A stretch of DNA of 39,904 nucleotides from Candidatus Latescibacterota bacterium (GCA_021295695.1 JAGWBW010000014.1:1-39904), one strand, 5' to 3'. Shown: positions 8,755 to 18,686, counted from the stretch's first letter. Numbers and translations are program-made. Notes: generated by a model not told the origin, from the letters alone.

Positions 8755-11700
8755 TGCGGATAAAACCACCTCTGGTCTTTTTTTTTCTATTCGCCCTTGT
8801 ATTTTACACAGGTCGTCTTTTGGAGGACCAGGGCACAGGACGTCTGCATCTGACAGCAACGCTTTCGGCAGATTCACAAATCTTTTATACCAACCTCGAA
8901 GCACCCCTTTCCCTGACATATATTGCAAAGCACCTGAAGGGCGTGAAGACACCTGTGCGAACCCTTTTCGCACGCCTCAAGGCACTGGCTCCCGACCGCA
9001 TAGATTATCGCATTGTGGATCCCGACTCTGAACCTGGACGCACTTATGCCATTAAAAAAAAAGCAGCACCCTTTCATGTGCGCGATATACAACGCGATGA
9101 ACGCAGCGAACAAGCAGTCTGGTCTTCGCTCGTCATTGCTTATGGCGATCATCCCGAAATTTTGATCCCCAAAATAACACCCACAGATATACCTTATCTC
9201 GAACATCTACTGCTCGTCTATCTCAAAGCACTCGCGCATCCCCCACGCCCTGTCATTGCGGTTTCCGCGCCACAAAACTTTACTCTTTTCACAAAATTTC
9301 TCGGTCAATGGGGCGATATTGCCCCCGCCAATTCCGATGCGATGTCACCAGATGCCGATGTGATCTTTTGGATTGATCCCGCAACCGCTAATCCTCGCGC
9401 CCTTCAAAATGCGATTGATAAAGGCCGCACGGTTGTGCTGGCAGGCAGCCCGTATTTTATCGACTACGCGGTCAATGATACTGGAGAAGTTACATACCGC
9501 GCATATTTCAACACGGCCTGGGAAAAACTCCTGACACCGTTGGGAATACGCCCACAGGCCGACCTTTTGATGGATCAAAGCCATAGCCCGATTTTGTTCC
9601 GCGATCAAAAAGACAAAATCCACCAGATCAACGCCCCCTTTCACCTGCGCGTTATGTCGGGTTTTTACGACCTCAAAGGTTTTCTATCACCCGCCAGAGG
9701 CGCGCTAAATTTTGTATCGGCAGGCGCTCTAACAGTCGATTCTCGCGCGGTATCTAAAGCGGGCTATTACCTCGATATTCTGGGCACGACCACGGACAAT
9801 ACGTACATACAACCCATTCCAGCAGAGCCATTTACAAACGATCATATAGAAGAAACACTCACAATAGGGAAACAAAATGTGATGCTGCGTCTCAGGCACC
9901 GGGATCCGTGGAAAGGAGAAATTCTGGTGCTCGCAACATCCAGTCCATTCCGCGACGGCATCTTTAATCAACCCAATTACGCGCACCGCATCTTTCTCCA
10001 GACCATCATGCGTACATTCACCGATCACAACCGCGTTGTGCGTGGTCGCGTTGAAAAGCCCTCACCGCCGCAGATACCACAACTAAGCGTGACTTCGCGT
10101 GTGATCTGGCGGGTCTGTATGGTATTCATCATCCCTTTGATCCTTCTAACTCTGGGCGCGTGCTTGTATTACAGCAGGCAGATACACATATCTTTCAGAC
10201 ACCTTTCTCTACGTGCATGTATTGCGATAGTGGCGCTGATTATCGCATCTCGCTTCTGGTCCTACCAGGGCGGGCAACTCCTTGACCTCACAGCCGAAAA
10301 AATACATACCCCTCTGCCATTTTCTCGGGAGCAAATACAAAATCAAATCCCCAAAGCCGACCTGATTATCCCCACTCGCGCGCATCTTCCACCCGTGTTA
10401 AAAAAAATAGAAACTGAGACCGTTGCCCGGCTCAATAATCTCGGTATCAGCTACACCATCCGACGACCAAACGATCTGCCAACAGCTTATCTCAGCCGAC
10501 TTGGTTTGCGCCCATATCAGGTGAAAACGGTGCGGGACGACGTGATAATCTCTCAGTCCGTTATCAGTGGTCTCTTGCTGCACCGACCCGGCAATGCGAC
10601 AATCATCCCGCGTTTAGACGGCCGAACAACTGATCACCTCGAATTTCTGCTCGCAGCGGCCGTCCGCCGTCTATCCACGGGTAAAACGCCCCATATTGCC
10701 CTTGTCGCAGAATCCCCGCGTCTCTCCCCTGCCGAGGCGCATGAGTATCGCCAGAAACACCTGTCGCCCCCCAGAGGCGCCGATGTATTCAGCGAACTAA
10801 AAACGCTTTTGCGTACTTATGGATACCGCGTAAGCTATGTCAACCCGCGCACACCGCATCTCCCGCCGCAAACCGACCTCGTAATCTGGATACAACCGCG
10901 ACGAGATGCCAGTCCCATGACCGCCCTTTTGAGCCAGTATCTCGCGCGGGGTGGTCGCGCCATTGTGGCACTCCAACACTACAATATCCAACAGCGCCAG
11001 TACTCGGGAGGGGATTTTGAAACCGTGTACTGGCCTCAGCCCCAATACCAGGATTTCAACCGCTATCTGGAACCTCTGGGCATTGCACAGGCGCGCGAAG
11101 TGCTCATGGACCAAACCCGTTCGCGCCTCGCCCTCAAAACTCAGATTTATCGGCGCACAGTCCGTGAATACGACGCACAAGAAGTGGCGTTGCCCTTTCT
11201 CATACGCGCTGTTCCGCCAAATTTTGATACCGCATTGCCCATTGTGCGACAACTCGGCGATCAGCTCTTTATCTGGGGCAATCGCTTTGTACCAGACCCG
11301 AATCGCTTGCAGACACACGGCCTGACGGCAACCCCTCTGATCAGTACATCAAACCGCGCCTGGGCATACCACTGGGCGGGCGGATGGTTGCCCAAAGCCG
11401 CATTTTCTCCGGATTCACTTCTTCTGGGCCATCAACCCCTCGCACTGCTCGTGACAGGCACATTTCCTCTCGCCGAGTTCAAAGCAGCAGACCTCACACT
11501 TACGCATCCAAAGCCCAACCCGAAAGGTGAACTACTGCTGATCGGCAGTTCTGAAATGTTCAAAAATGAGTATCTCTATGCGCCGGGGTTTCAACAGGAG
11601 CAATTCTTGCTCAACGCCGTTGCCTATCTCACACATGGCCCGCAATTTGCCGACCTTCAAGCCCGCCGAAAAATCGCGCCGGGTTTTCCCTATTTGTCCT

Positions 11701-11786
11701 CTGACCAAAAAATCCTCTGGCGCATTCTCGTTGTTGGCTTCGCTCCCCTTTTCTCCATTCTTTATTGCATAAGACGCAGAAGCTAA
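8751..11786 (+). CDS. Tandem GldG-like fusion protein (auxiliary component of the first Gld module)
   Basis: A 1011-residue membrane-anchored protein. It has an N-terminal membrane segment (about 6-18), a large extracytoplasmic part, two hydrophobic segments in the middle (about 449-473 and 480-500), a second extracytoplasmic part and a C-terminal membrane segment (about 990-1006). The halves look homologous. WEKLLTPLGIRPQADLLMDQ at about residue 254 corresponds to FNRYLEPLGIAQAREVLMDQ at about 767, an offset of about 513, roughly half the protein. Each half has the build of a GldG-type auxiliary subunit (DUF4350-like/ABC_transp_aux), and the separate GldG of the second module shows the same FDILEPFGVSLADNLVMD motif. 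The gene overlaps the permease gene by 4 nt. No DUF4340 gene follows. The exact role of GldG proteins is unknown; a part in substrate handling outside the membrane is inference. Confidence 0.75.
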   Translation: MMRIKPPLVFFFLFALVFYTGRLLEDQGTGRLHLTATLSADSQIFYTNLEAPLSLTYIAKHLKGVKTPVRTLFARLKALAPDRIDYRIVDPDSEPGRTYAIKKKAAPFHVRDIQRDERSEQAVWSSLVIAYGDHPEILIPKITPTDIPYLEHLLLVYLKALAHPPRPVIAVSAPQNFTLFTKFLGQWGDIAPANSDAMSPDADVIFWIDPATANPRALQNAIDKGRTVVLAGSPYFIDYAVNDTGEVTYRAYFNTAWEKLLTPLGIRPQADLLMDQSHSPILFRDQKDKIHQINAPFHLRVMSGFYDLKGFLSPARGALNFVSAGALTVDSRAVSKAGYYLDILGTTTDNTYIQPIPAEPFTNDHIEETLTIGKQNVMLRLRHRDPWKGEILVLATSSPFRDGIFNQPNYAHRIFLQTIMRTFTDHNRVVRGRVEKPSPPQIPQLSVTSRVIWRVCMVFIIPLILLTLGACLYYSRQIHISFRHLSLRACIAIVALIIASRFWSYQGGQLLDLTAEKIHTPLPFSREQIQNQIPKADLIIPTRAHLPPVLKKIETETVARLNNLGISYTIRRPNDLPTAYLSRLGLRPYQVKTVRDDVIISQSVISGLLLHRPGNATIIPRLDGRTTDHLEFLLAAAVRRLSTGKTPHIALVAESPRLSPAEAHEYRQKHLSPPRGADVFSELKTLLRTYGYRVSYVNPRTPHLPPQTDLVIWIQPRRDASPMTALLSQYLARGGRAIVALQHYNIQQRQYSGGDFETVYWPQPQYQDFNRYLEPLGIAQAREVLMDQTRSRLALKTQIYRRTVREYDAQEVALPFLIRAVPPNFDTALPIVRQLGDQLFIWGNRFVPDPNRLQTHGLTATPLISTSNRAWAYHWAGGWLPKAAFSPDSLLLGHQPLALLVTGTFPLAEFKAADLTLTHPKPNPKGELLLIGSSEMFKNEYLYAPGFQQEQFLLNAVAYLTHGPQFADLQARRKIAPGFPYLSSDQKILWRILVVGFAPLFSILYCIRRRS

Positions 11787-11843
11787 AAATCACAGAATGT
11801 TAAAATTGCGTTACATCGCGATAATTTTTCTCGGAAGACGCAT

Positions 11844-11873
11844 TTGACAGTTGCCTAATAGAGGCATTTTACT
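11844..11873 (+). promoter_or_regulatory. Possible promoter for the third TBDR
   Basis: TTGACA (11844-11849) and TTTACT (11868-11873) are separated by 18 nt, about 130 bp upstream of the GTG at 12005. The -35 is perfect for sigma70 consensus and the -10 matches 4 of 6. Promoter rules in this lineage are unknown, so this is a weak call. Nothing else was recognised in the 218-bp gap 11787-12004 except the SD sequence. Confidence 0.25.
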
Positions 11874-12004
11874 TTTATTTCTTTTTAATAACTACTCAGT
11901 TTTCCCTGATTTAGAAGTCATCTCCCCTGACCCTGGTCACAGGTCTATCTATTTCTGATTCCCCCCTTCCCCCGTTTTCCCATCCTTATCACAGGAGGTG
12001 TACA

Positions 12005-14514
12005 GTGCAACACAAATATCGTTTTTTCTTTATCTTACTCGGCTTTGCCATACCCATTCTATATGGACCTGCCGTATCGCAGGAAACTACGCGGTACGTA
12101 AGCACAGATACAACGACGTCTATTTTTGACGAAGAGATCATCCTCGAAGAATTGGTGGTCATTGGTTCCCGCGCAAAACCGCGTTCCGTCGTGGAATCAG
12201 CCGTGCCCGTTGATGTGGTTACCAGTGCAGAGATCGTCAAACAAGGCGAAGCCGATTTGCAAAATCTGGTGAGATCGGTTGTGCCTTCCTTCAATGTCAA
12301 CACCCAACCCATCAGCGATGCCTCCACCCTCGTCCGTCCGGCCAATCTGCGCGGCCTGGCACCCGACCATACGCTGGTACTCATCAACGGCAAACGCCGC
12401 CATCGCAGCTCTCTCGTCGTTTGGCATGGCAATGGCGTATCAGATGGCGATCGGTCATTCCAGCGATTGCTCTGAGACAAGTAGAAGTCCTTCGTGATGG
12501 TGCCTCTGCACAATACGGTTCTGATGCCATTGCAGGCGTGATGAGTTTCCAGCTCAAAAATCGCTATCAGGGCGGTTCAATTGAAATCAAACCCGGTATC
12601 TATCAGGCAGGCGATGGTTTTAAATACAGTGTTGCTGGCAATATCGGCCTGGGAAGCGAAAATGCGTGGGCCAACCTCAGCCTGGAATATGGCAACGCGG
12701 ATGATACGGATCGATCTGAACAACGCAATGACGCCAAAGCACTCATTGAGGCTGGCAATACCGATGTGGCCGATCCCGCCCAAATTTGGGGTTCGCCCAT
12801 CATTAGAAATGATCTTAAATTCCTTGCCAACTACGGCGGAAACCTGTCGGAAAACACCAGGTTTTATGGCTATGCCAACTATGCGAGCAAAGAAGTGGAA
12901 GGTGGATTCTTCTTCCGAAATCCCAATACGCGCGGGGGTGTCTTCAGTACCGATGGCGGTAAGACATTGCTCGTGGGCAAATTGAACCCCAATGCGCCCG
13001 ATCCTCCCGTAGTCAACATAATCGACGACGTGGCAGATCCGAACGCGCTACAACAAGTGTTGAATAATAAGAACGACTATTTCACATTCCGCGAACTTTT
13101 CCCCGGCGGTTTTACCCCCCGATTTGGCGGCACCACCGCCGATTATGCTCTTCTCGCGGGTGTTAAAGGTACAAATTTTGACCCGATCTGGACCTGGGAC
13201 CTCAGTGCTTATTACGGAAGGCATGAAGCCGATTTCGTGATTAAAAATACTGTTAATGCCTCTTTGGGACGCGAGACGCCCACGGAGTTTGATCCCGGAG
13301 CCTATATACAACAAGACCTTAACGTAAATCTCGACGTTACATTTCCAGTAAGCGACCAGGTTTTCCTGGCCGCGGGTCTCGAATACAGAAATGAAAAATA
13401 CGAAGTTGTACAGGGACAACCCGAATCCTATCAAATAGGTCCTTTGGCCCCTCAGGGATTTAGTGCTGCGTCCAATGGATTTTCCGGCTTTAGCGATATT
13501 GCGGCCGGTGACTGGAGTCGGTCCAATTACGCGGCTTATGGAGATGCCGAATTTACCCCGTCGGACAATTGGTTACTCGGTCTCGCGCTGCGCTATGAAA
13601 ACTTCAGTGACTTTGGTTCGACCCTCAACTACAAAGTCGCGACCAACTACAGCGTCATAGAAGAAGTGAAATTGCGCGGCAGTTTCAGCACCTGTTTCAG
13701 AGCACCTACCCCCGGTCAGCAAAATTCTTTTAACGTATCGACCCTATTCGATCCCGCGTTAAATGACTTGGTCAACAGGGGGACCATTCCATCAACCCAT
13801 GCCGCGGCAGCATTGGTGGGCGGCCAGCCGCTCGACCCTGAAAAGTCGTACAACTACACGGCTGGCTTTATTGTCGGCCACACAAACACCAGCTTAACCA
13901 TTGACTATTTTCAAATTGATCTGAAAGACCGCCTGGGGATTTCAAAGAACTACTCGCTAACCGATGCCCAGCGCGATCAATTGATCGCTTCGGGCATAAC
14001 GAGTGCGAGAAATATCCAAACCTTTCGCTTCTTCATCAACGACTTCGAAACCAGAACCCGTGGCATTGACGTCGTTTTTGTCACACCTGTGGGCAATGGC
14101 GATTTCAGCTTTATCTATAACCTCACAGACACAAAAGTGACCAAAAACACGGAAACATTGAGTGACACGCGCATTCGGCAACTGGAGGAAGCACTGCCCC
14201 AAAGCCGCGCCAACGCGACCCTGACGCAATCTGTGAAGGAGATGTGGGATGTGTTGATTCGCCTGAGCTATTACACTTCCTGGTGGGACAGAGATAACGA
14301 TCAAACCTATCCCAGCGTATGGCCGTTGGTCGATATTGAAACCAATATGGCACTGAATGAAAACATGCGGCTCACGCTTGGCTCGCGCAATGCCCTCAAT
14401 ACCTTTCCAGAAGAAAATAAGAACAAAGGTTCTGTGGGTGAAAAATACAGCGAGTACACCCCATTTGGTTTTAATGGGGCATTTTGGTATTCAAAAGTCA
14501 GTTATAGCTTTTAG
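12005..14514 (+). pseudogene. TonB-dependent receptor paralogue 3, frameshifted in the plug domain
   Basis: The reading frame starts at GTG 12005 behind a strong SD (AGGAGGTG, 11993-12000). It has a signal peptide, a single ILEELVVIGSR segment and the plug start through NGKRRHRSS. It then runs out of frame into a stop at 12473-12475. The homologous sequence continues in another frame from about 12456 (IPAIALRQVEVLRDG, then a full barrel) to YSKVSYSF at 14514. Against the two paralogues, 16 nt are missing between the codons for SDG and IPAIAL (8 nt present instead of 24). The two frames overlap, so an independent start near 12421 cannot give an exportable receptor. The conserved STGFRAP is STCFRAP here, consistent with relaxed selection. 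Either a recent pseudogene or an assembly error. Confidence 0.85.
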
Positions 14515-14547
14515 CGTTTATCAAAAACTCGGTGTTTTTCAATGCGT

Positions 14548-14580
14548 AAAGGGTCACAGTATATATCACTGTGACCCTTT
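14548..14580. terminator. Hairpin between convergent TBDR 3 and the second Gld module
   Basis: The perfect 13-bp stem AAAGGGTCACAGT (14548-14560) / ACTGTGACCCTTT (14568-14580) has a 7-nt loop. Neither strand has a clear T-run after it, so termination efficiency is uncertain. Its position between converging genes supports a terminator rather than an operator. Confidence 0.6.
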
Positions 14581-14645
14581 ACTATTTCCGTTTATGCGTG
14601 TTCGCGATAGAAATTTATCGCTCAGTATCAATGCGATACATCTTT

Positions 14646-15248
14646 TTACTCTCCATCCCCTACTTTAGCAGAATCCACCACTGCAGGTGCTACATCTACA
14701 GAATCCATCGCTGCCGGCGCGGGTTCTGGGGGTTTCTCTCCCCAGAATGTCGCATCGGTATTCACCTGATAGACAATGCTTCGATCCGTCAAATACACCT
14801 CTGGACCATCGCCAATTCGCACGTAATTGCGCGCCCAATCAGTACTCGACTTGCCAAACACCGCGTGCGTGAGCAACTCTTCTTTCGCGTTATATACCTT
14901 GACATGCGTTCCCGTCGCATCATCTACGGCATACTTAGACCAATTGTCGGCCTTGTTCGTCATCAGAGTCTCGCGGCTCACCTTTAGCACTTGCTCAAAT
15001 AGTGCCGTGATCCGATGGTCCCGAACTTTCAGAGTATCATGTCCCACAATCGTCCACTCGACACCTTCCTTTTGCAGTGTCAGGCTATCGCCCGTCGCCA
15101 TCATTTCAACCCTGTAAATATCATCCGTATGCTGCTCGGGAAAGATCTGGCCTGTGGGAGTCGTATATCCGCTTTCTCGCATCTGCAAAAGCGCGTAAAG
15201 CACCATCAGTACTGCAATCCCGACAAGAAGCCATTTTAGATTACTCAT
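14646..15248 (-). CDS. DUF4340-domain membrane-anchored protein (second Gld module)
   Basis: A 200-residue protein with one N-terminal membrane segment (LKWLLVGIAVLMVLYALL, residues 4-21) and an extracytoplasmic domain of the DUF4340 type (QKEGVEWTIVG ... DHRITALFEQVLK ... YVRIGDGPEVYLTD). The last 30 residues are a low-complexity Ala/Pro/Asp/Val tail. ATG 15248 overlaps the stop of the GldG-like gene by 8 nt, so it is translationally coupled. The in-frame extension to 15284 lies inside that gene and is ignored. DUF4340 proteins commonly follow GldG-type genes in ABC operons; their function is unknown. It is the last gene of the operon. Confidence 0.85.
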   Translation of the reverse strand: MSNLKWLLVGIAVLMVLYALLQMRESGYTTPTGQIFPEQHTDDIYRVEMMATGDSLTLQKEGVEWTIVGHDTLKVRDHRITALFEQVLKVSRETLMTNKADNWSKYAVDDATGTHVKVYNAKEELLTHAVFGKSSTDWARNYVRIGDGPEVYLTDRSIVYQVNTDATFWGEKPPEPAPAAMDSVDVAPAVVDSAKVGDGE

Positions 15249-16749
15249 AGAGTGTCTCCAATCGTTTTGCACGCGCCACCACAAGCCGCCACTGGATCAG
15301 ACCGTAAATAATGACCAGCAGCACGGGCAGCACAATATTGAAGGTTTTCACTGTGGTTCGGGTCGCATCCTCCACCGTTTGCAGAGGTCGCGTTGTAATC
15401 TCGCGCGATCTCAAAGCTACGAGGTCGCGGTCGCCGATGAGCACATCCACCGCATTCATCACAAAGATCCCATTGGACGGCACCTGACCTCCACCATTGT
15501 CGAGCAGAAAATCGGATGTAGATACCAGCACCAATTGGCTCATCACATTTTCCAGGCTGTCTGAGGTAGCCGTCGCATAAACTCCAACCACCTTGCCCGG
15601 TTCATTGAGCGACTGAAACGCCTGATTCTGAATCGGGTTGAGATTGATAAACCCGGCCGCTGCGCCCGAATGATCTGACGTGACCAGCAATGGCTTTACA
15701 AGGCGCGTTGAATCCGCCGTATCGTAAACAATCTCACTGGAAAACAGCATCTGAACTTGCTCTAAGCTATTGACGATTTCGTGATCGGGAAAAGATTGCA
15801 ACACGGGAAAGAAAGGATACTCCACAGCCGAATTAAAGCGCAAAAACCCGCGCTGCTGTGAAACCGTCACTGTGCCACAAATCCGATCCATTACCAGATT
15901 GTCAGCCAGGCTCACGCCAAAAGGTTCGAGAATGTCAAAAATATTGGACTGAATGGGCGTCCCTCGTTGCGCCTGCAGGTCGCCATTGATCTTGCTTTGT
16001 GCCAGGAACAGATTACCTCCCGAGCTGATATAGTTCCTCAACGCGCCGAGAGCATCCTCCGACAGGGAATCGACAACGCCATTGATGAGCAACATCTCAA
16101 TATCATTGGGCACGCCAGCGCTCAAAAAAACCGAGCGTACGTCATAGGCTTCCCGAAGTCGCGCACTCACCTGCTCCATTGCCGGTGCTGAAGCCCCGGT
16201 ATTCGCCACACCGATCACAGAGCGGTTGTCATCAACTAATTTCTTAATCCGTGTTGTAATCTCGTATTCCAGACCCGTGGTCGTTTGAATAACCGGCAAC
16301 GCTTCTCGCTTGTCGCCGTAGAGCAATACCATTCCCATATAAATGCGCTTCACCTCAAACTTATCGTTCTCGAGTACCTGCAATTGCACGGGTTGAATGC
16401 CCGATTTTTGCGCTTCAAGTGCCAATTTTTCATCGTCGTCGGGTCTGTAAAACTCAAATCTGAAATTGCCATCTGAATACGCGGCATATTCTTCCAGAAT
16501 ATCCTGTAAATACCGCCGTGTGTTGCCGTATTGCCCGGGCAAATTTTCAGAAAAATAGACTTTAGCCGTCAAGAAATCTTCGATCTTCTCAAGTATCACC
16601 TTGCTCGATGGCGACAGCGAATAAATTTGATTCTCCGTCAGGTCCAGCCTGAAGAAAAAATTGCGGGAAACCAGATTGCCGAGCGCCACGAGCGCGATAG
16701 CTACCACAATAAAAATCACAAAGTTCTTTTTAGAATCAATAACAGGCAT
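15241..16749 (-). CDS. GldG-like ABC auxiliary protein (second Gld module)
   Basis: A 502-residue protein with an N-terminal membrane segment (about 10-28, FVIFIVVAIALVALGNLVS), the family start FRLDLTENQIYSLSPSSK, an extracytoplasmic alpha/beta region (GVANTGASAP, LLINGVVDSLSEDALGALRNYISSGGNLFLAQ) and a C-terminal membrane segment (about 470-490). This matches the GldG/ABC_transp_aux type, here at normal single-module length. ATG 16749 is preceded by GGAGGTGATC, which overlaps the end of the permease gene. The GTG extension to 16761 has no comparable SD. It lies between permease and DUF4340 genes in one operon. Confidence 0.87.
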   Translation of the reverse strand: MPVIDSKKNFVIFIVVAIALVALGNLVSRNFFFRLDLTENQIYSLSPSSKVILEKIEDFLTAKVYFSENLPGQYGNTRRYLQDILEEYAAYSDGNFRFEFYRPDDDEKLALEAQKSGIQPVQLQVLENDKFEVKRIYMGMVLLYGDKREALPVIQTTTGLEYEITTRIKKLVDDNRSVIGVANTGASAPAMEQVSARLREAYDVRSVFLSAGVPNDIEMLLINGVVDSLSEDALGALRNYISSGGNLFLAQSKINGDLQAQRGTPIQSNIFDILEPFGVSLADNLVMDRICGTVTVSQQRGFLRFNSAVEYPFFPVLQSFPDHEIVNSLEQVQMLFSSEIVYDTADSTRLVKPLLVTSDHSGAAAGFINLNPIQNQAFQSLNEPGKVVGVYATATSDSLENVMSQLVLVSTSDFLLDNGGGQVPSNGIFVMNAVDVLIGDRDLVALRSREITTRPLQTVEDATRTTVKTFNIVLPVLLVIIYGLIQWRLVVARAKRLETLYE

Positions 16750-16751
16750 GA

Positions 16752-17465
16752 TCACCTCCACTTCCGCATGTCAATGCCGCGTACTGTAAGTGCCAAAAAC
16801 AACCAGATCAGTGAGCCGAAATAAACCAGATTACGCGAATCGACAACCCCGCGCGACATATTGGACAAATGGTAATCAACCGCCATAAACTGAAGGGGTC
16901 CGGCAAGAGCCGCAGGCACAAAAATCAGCAACTTATCGAGGAGATAAAATCCCAGTACAAACACTGCCGCGAGAATAAATGCAACGACCTGATTATCCGT
17001 CAAACTACTCGTAAACGTGCCAATAGCTGCGTAAAACGCCCCCACCAGGGCCAGTCCCAAATATCCGCAGATCACCCCGCCGTAGTCGATATTGGTCCCG
17101 ACAACCAAAAGCGTAAAAAAATGTACCAGTGTAAAACCCAGCCCAGCCAACACCAGGGTAAATGCCGACAAGTACTTCCCAATCACAAGTTCAAAATTTT
17201 TAATTGGAAGTGTCGCCATCAATTCGTGTGTGCCCGCGCTTTTTTCACGTGCAATTACCCCCATAGTGACTGCGGGGACAAAAATTAGATAGATCATCGG
17301 CGTAATATTAAATAGTGCCCGCATATCGGACTGATTGAACAAAAAGAACGTATTGCTAAAGAAATACCCGTTAAACAGGGCGAAAAATACCAGGAAAATA
17401 TACGCCATGGGACTCTTAAAATACGCGCCGACTTCTTTGCGGTAAATCGCCATCATATTATTCAT
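16752..17465 (-). CDS. ABC-2 type permease, GldF-like (second Gld module)
   Basis: A 237-residue inner-membrane permease of the GldF type. It has an N-terminal cytoplasmic segment (MAIYRKEVGAYFKSPMAY, the family signature), about six membrane segments and the ABC-2 loop PAVTMGVIAREKSAGTHELMATLP. It is homologous to the product of 7993-8754 (both have RE-x-AYF-SP/AP at the start and GKYLSA in the middle). Its start overlaps the ATPase stop by 8 nt and its stop lies within the RBS of the GldG-like gene, indicating tight translational coupling. Confidence 0.9.
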   Translation of the reverse strand: MNNMMAIYRKEVGAYFKSPMAYIFLVFFALFNGYFFSNTFFLFNQSDMRALFNITPMIYLIFVPAVTMGVIAREKSAGTHELMATLPIKNFELVIGKYLSAFTLVLAGLGFTLVHFFTLLVVGTNIDYGGVICGYLGLALVGAFYAAIGTFTSSLTDNQVVAFILAAVFVLGFYLLDKLLIFVPAALAGPLQFMAVDYHLSNMSRGVVDSRNLVYFGSLIWLFLALTVRGIDMRKWR

Positions 17466-18402
17466 TTCCTCCTCCTTCCCCTGTTAATCCGCGGAACACA
17501 TCTTCGAGGAGAACCTGATTTTGCGTCATCTCCAAAATGGCCCAGCCACTGTTTTTGGCATAATCAAAAATCGCCTCTCGAGGATCTACCTCACGGGCGT
17601 ATTCTATCGACAAAATACTGCGTCCATTTACCGCTTGCATATCGGTAACTTCGATATCATCAACGCTGTTGGACAGCGCGGCGAGACTATCTTCATTGGC
17701 GTATTTTACATCGAGCGTTAGTTGTGTGCGCCCCATAAATCCCGCCATCAACTCTTGACTCGTCCCATTGGCCACAATTTCGCCGTGATCAATAATCACA
17801 ATACGATCCACTGTGGCTTCAATCTCTTGCAAAATATGACTGGATATAATTACCATCTTCTGTTGTCCTAGCTCCCGAATCAGATTCCGAATCTCCACAA
17901 TCTGGTTGGGATCCAGCCCCGAGACCGGTTCATCGAAAATCAGCACTCTGGGATCGTGCAAAATCGCGGCAGACAGCCCGATGCGCTGTCTATATCCCTT
18001 TGAACAAGCAGAAATGGGCAGATGAATTACAGCGCGCAAACCACACTGTTCGACCACGCGATCCAGGGCCGTTTTGAACTCTGTAGCTTCCATGCCGCGA
18101 ATTTGAGATATAAATTCGAGATAGTCATACACTCTCATTTCCCCGTAAAGGGGATTCATTTCGGGCAAATAACCGATTTGCTCGCGAATATCCAGCGAAT
18201 GGTCCTGAATATTCAGGTCGTCTATAAATACATTGCCGGCACTGGGCGCTAAAAACCCCGTCATAATTTTTAATGTCGTGGATTTGCCCGCGCCATTTGC
18301 ACCTAAGAACCCGACGATTTCTCCGTCGTCGATCTCAAAATCAATGCCCTTAAGTGCATGAATGTCGCCGTAGTACTTCTCCAAATTCTCAACTCGAATC
18401 AT
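17458..18402 (-). CDS. ABC transporter ATPase, GldA-like (second Gld module)
   Basis: A 314-residue ABC ATPase: Walker A GANGAGKST (about 35-43), YLPEMNPLYGEMRV, signature CSKGYRQR, Walker B VLIFDEP, D-loop SGLDP and H-loop SSHILQEI. Unlike the 240-residue ATPase of the first module it keeps a C-terminal regulatory-type extension of about 85 residues (TQLTLDVKYANEDS ... VLLEDVFRGLTGE), normal in GldA/NatA-type proteins. The start follows AGGAGG at 11 nt. It is the first gene of the operon gldA-gldF-gldG-DUF4340. Confidence 0.9.
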   Translation of the reverse strand: MIRVENLEKYYGDIHALKGIDFEIDDGEIVGFLGANGAGKSTTLKIMTGFLAPSAGNVFIDDLNIQDHSLDIREQIGYLPEMNPLYGEMRVYDYLEFISQIRGMEATEFKTALDRVVEQCGLRAVIHLPISACSKGYRQRIGLSAAILHDPRVLIFDEPVSGLDPNQIVEIRNLIRELGQQKMVIISSHILQEIEATVDRIVIIDHGEIVANGTSQELMAGFMGRTQLTLDVKYANEDSLAALSNSVDDIEVTDMQAVNGRSILSIEYAREVDPREAIFDYAKNSGWAILEMTQNQVLLEDVFRGLTGEGGGNE

Positions 18403-18531
18403 TCTGGGACTAACCTCCTGTGAGTTAAGCTGTCGCCGTCAGTGATACTATTTGTGTTCCAACGGTCTGCCCGCCCAACACTGCCAACGGCACAGATTTG
18501 GCTCGTGACGAAAACTGTCCATACCCTGAAG

Positions 18532-18562
18532 AGTATATGGGGAAGGACGACTAATTTTTCAA
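18532..18562 (-). promoter_or_regulatory. Possible promoter for the second Gld operon
   Basis: On the minus strand TTGAAA (18557-18562) and TATACT (18532-18537) each match sigma70 consensus at 5 of 6, but the 19-nt spacing is long. It lies about 130 nt upstream of the ATPase start. This is a weak call by eye; the rest of the gap 18403-18629 is AT-rich with nothing else recognised. Confidence 0.25.
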
Positions 18563-18624
18563 GACCGAAAATTTAAACAAGTTTATGGAAAAAAATCAAG
18601 AAAAATCATAAAAAAGGCAACATA

Positions 18625-18656
18625 TAAAAAAAGGGCGGCCTGTCAGCACGCCCTTT
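18625..18656 (-). terminator. Rho-independent terminator after the sppA-amidohydrolase operon
   Basis: On the minus strand AAAGGGCG (18649-18656) pairs with CGCCCTTT (18630-18637) around an 11-nt loop, followed by a T-run (18626-18632). It lies 30 nt past the stop of the amidohydrolase-like gene and separates that operon from the second Gld operon. Confidence 0.88.
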
Positions 18657-18686
18657 CTTTACCTCAATACCCTGTGGCGCAGAATC

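Noticed and set aside
14604-14622. Small inverted repeat GCGATA/TATCGC before the DUF4340 stop region
   Set aside because: Only six pairs with an AT-rich loop and no T-run; the stronger hairpin at 14548-14580 explains termination here.
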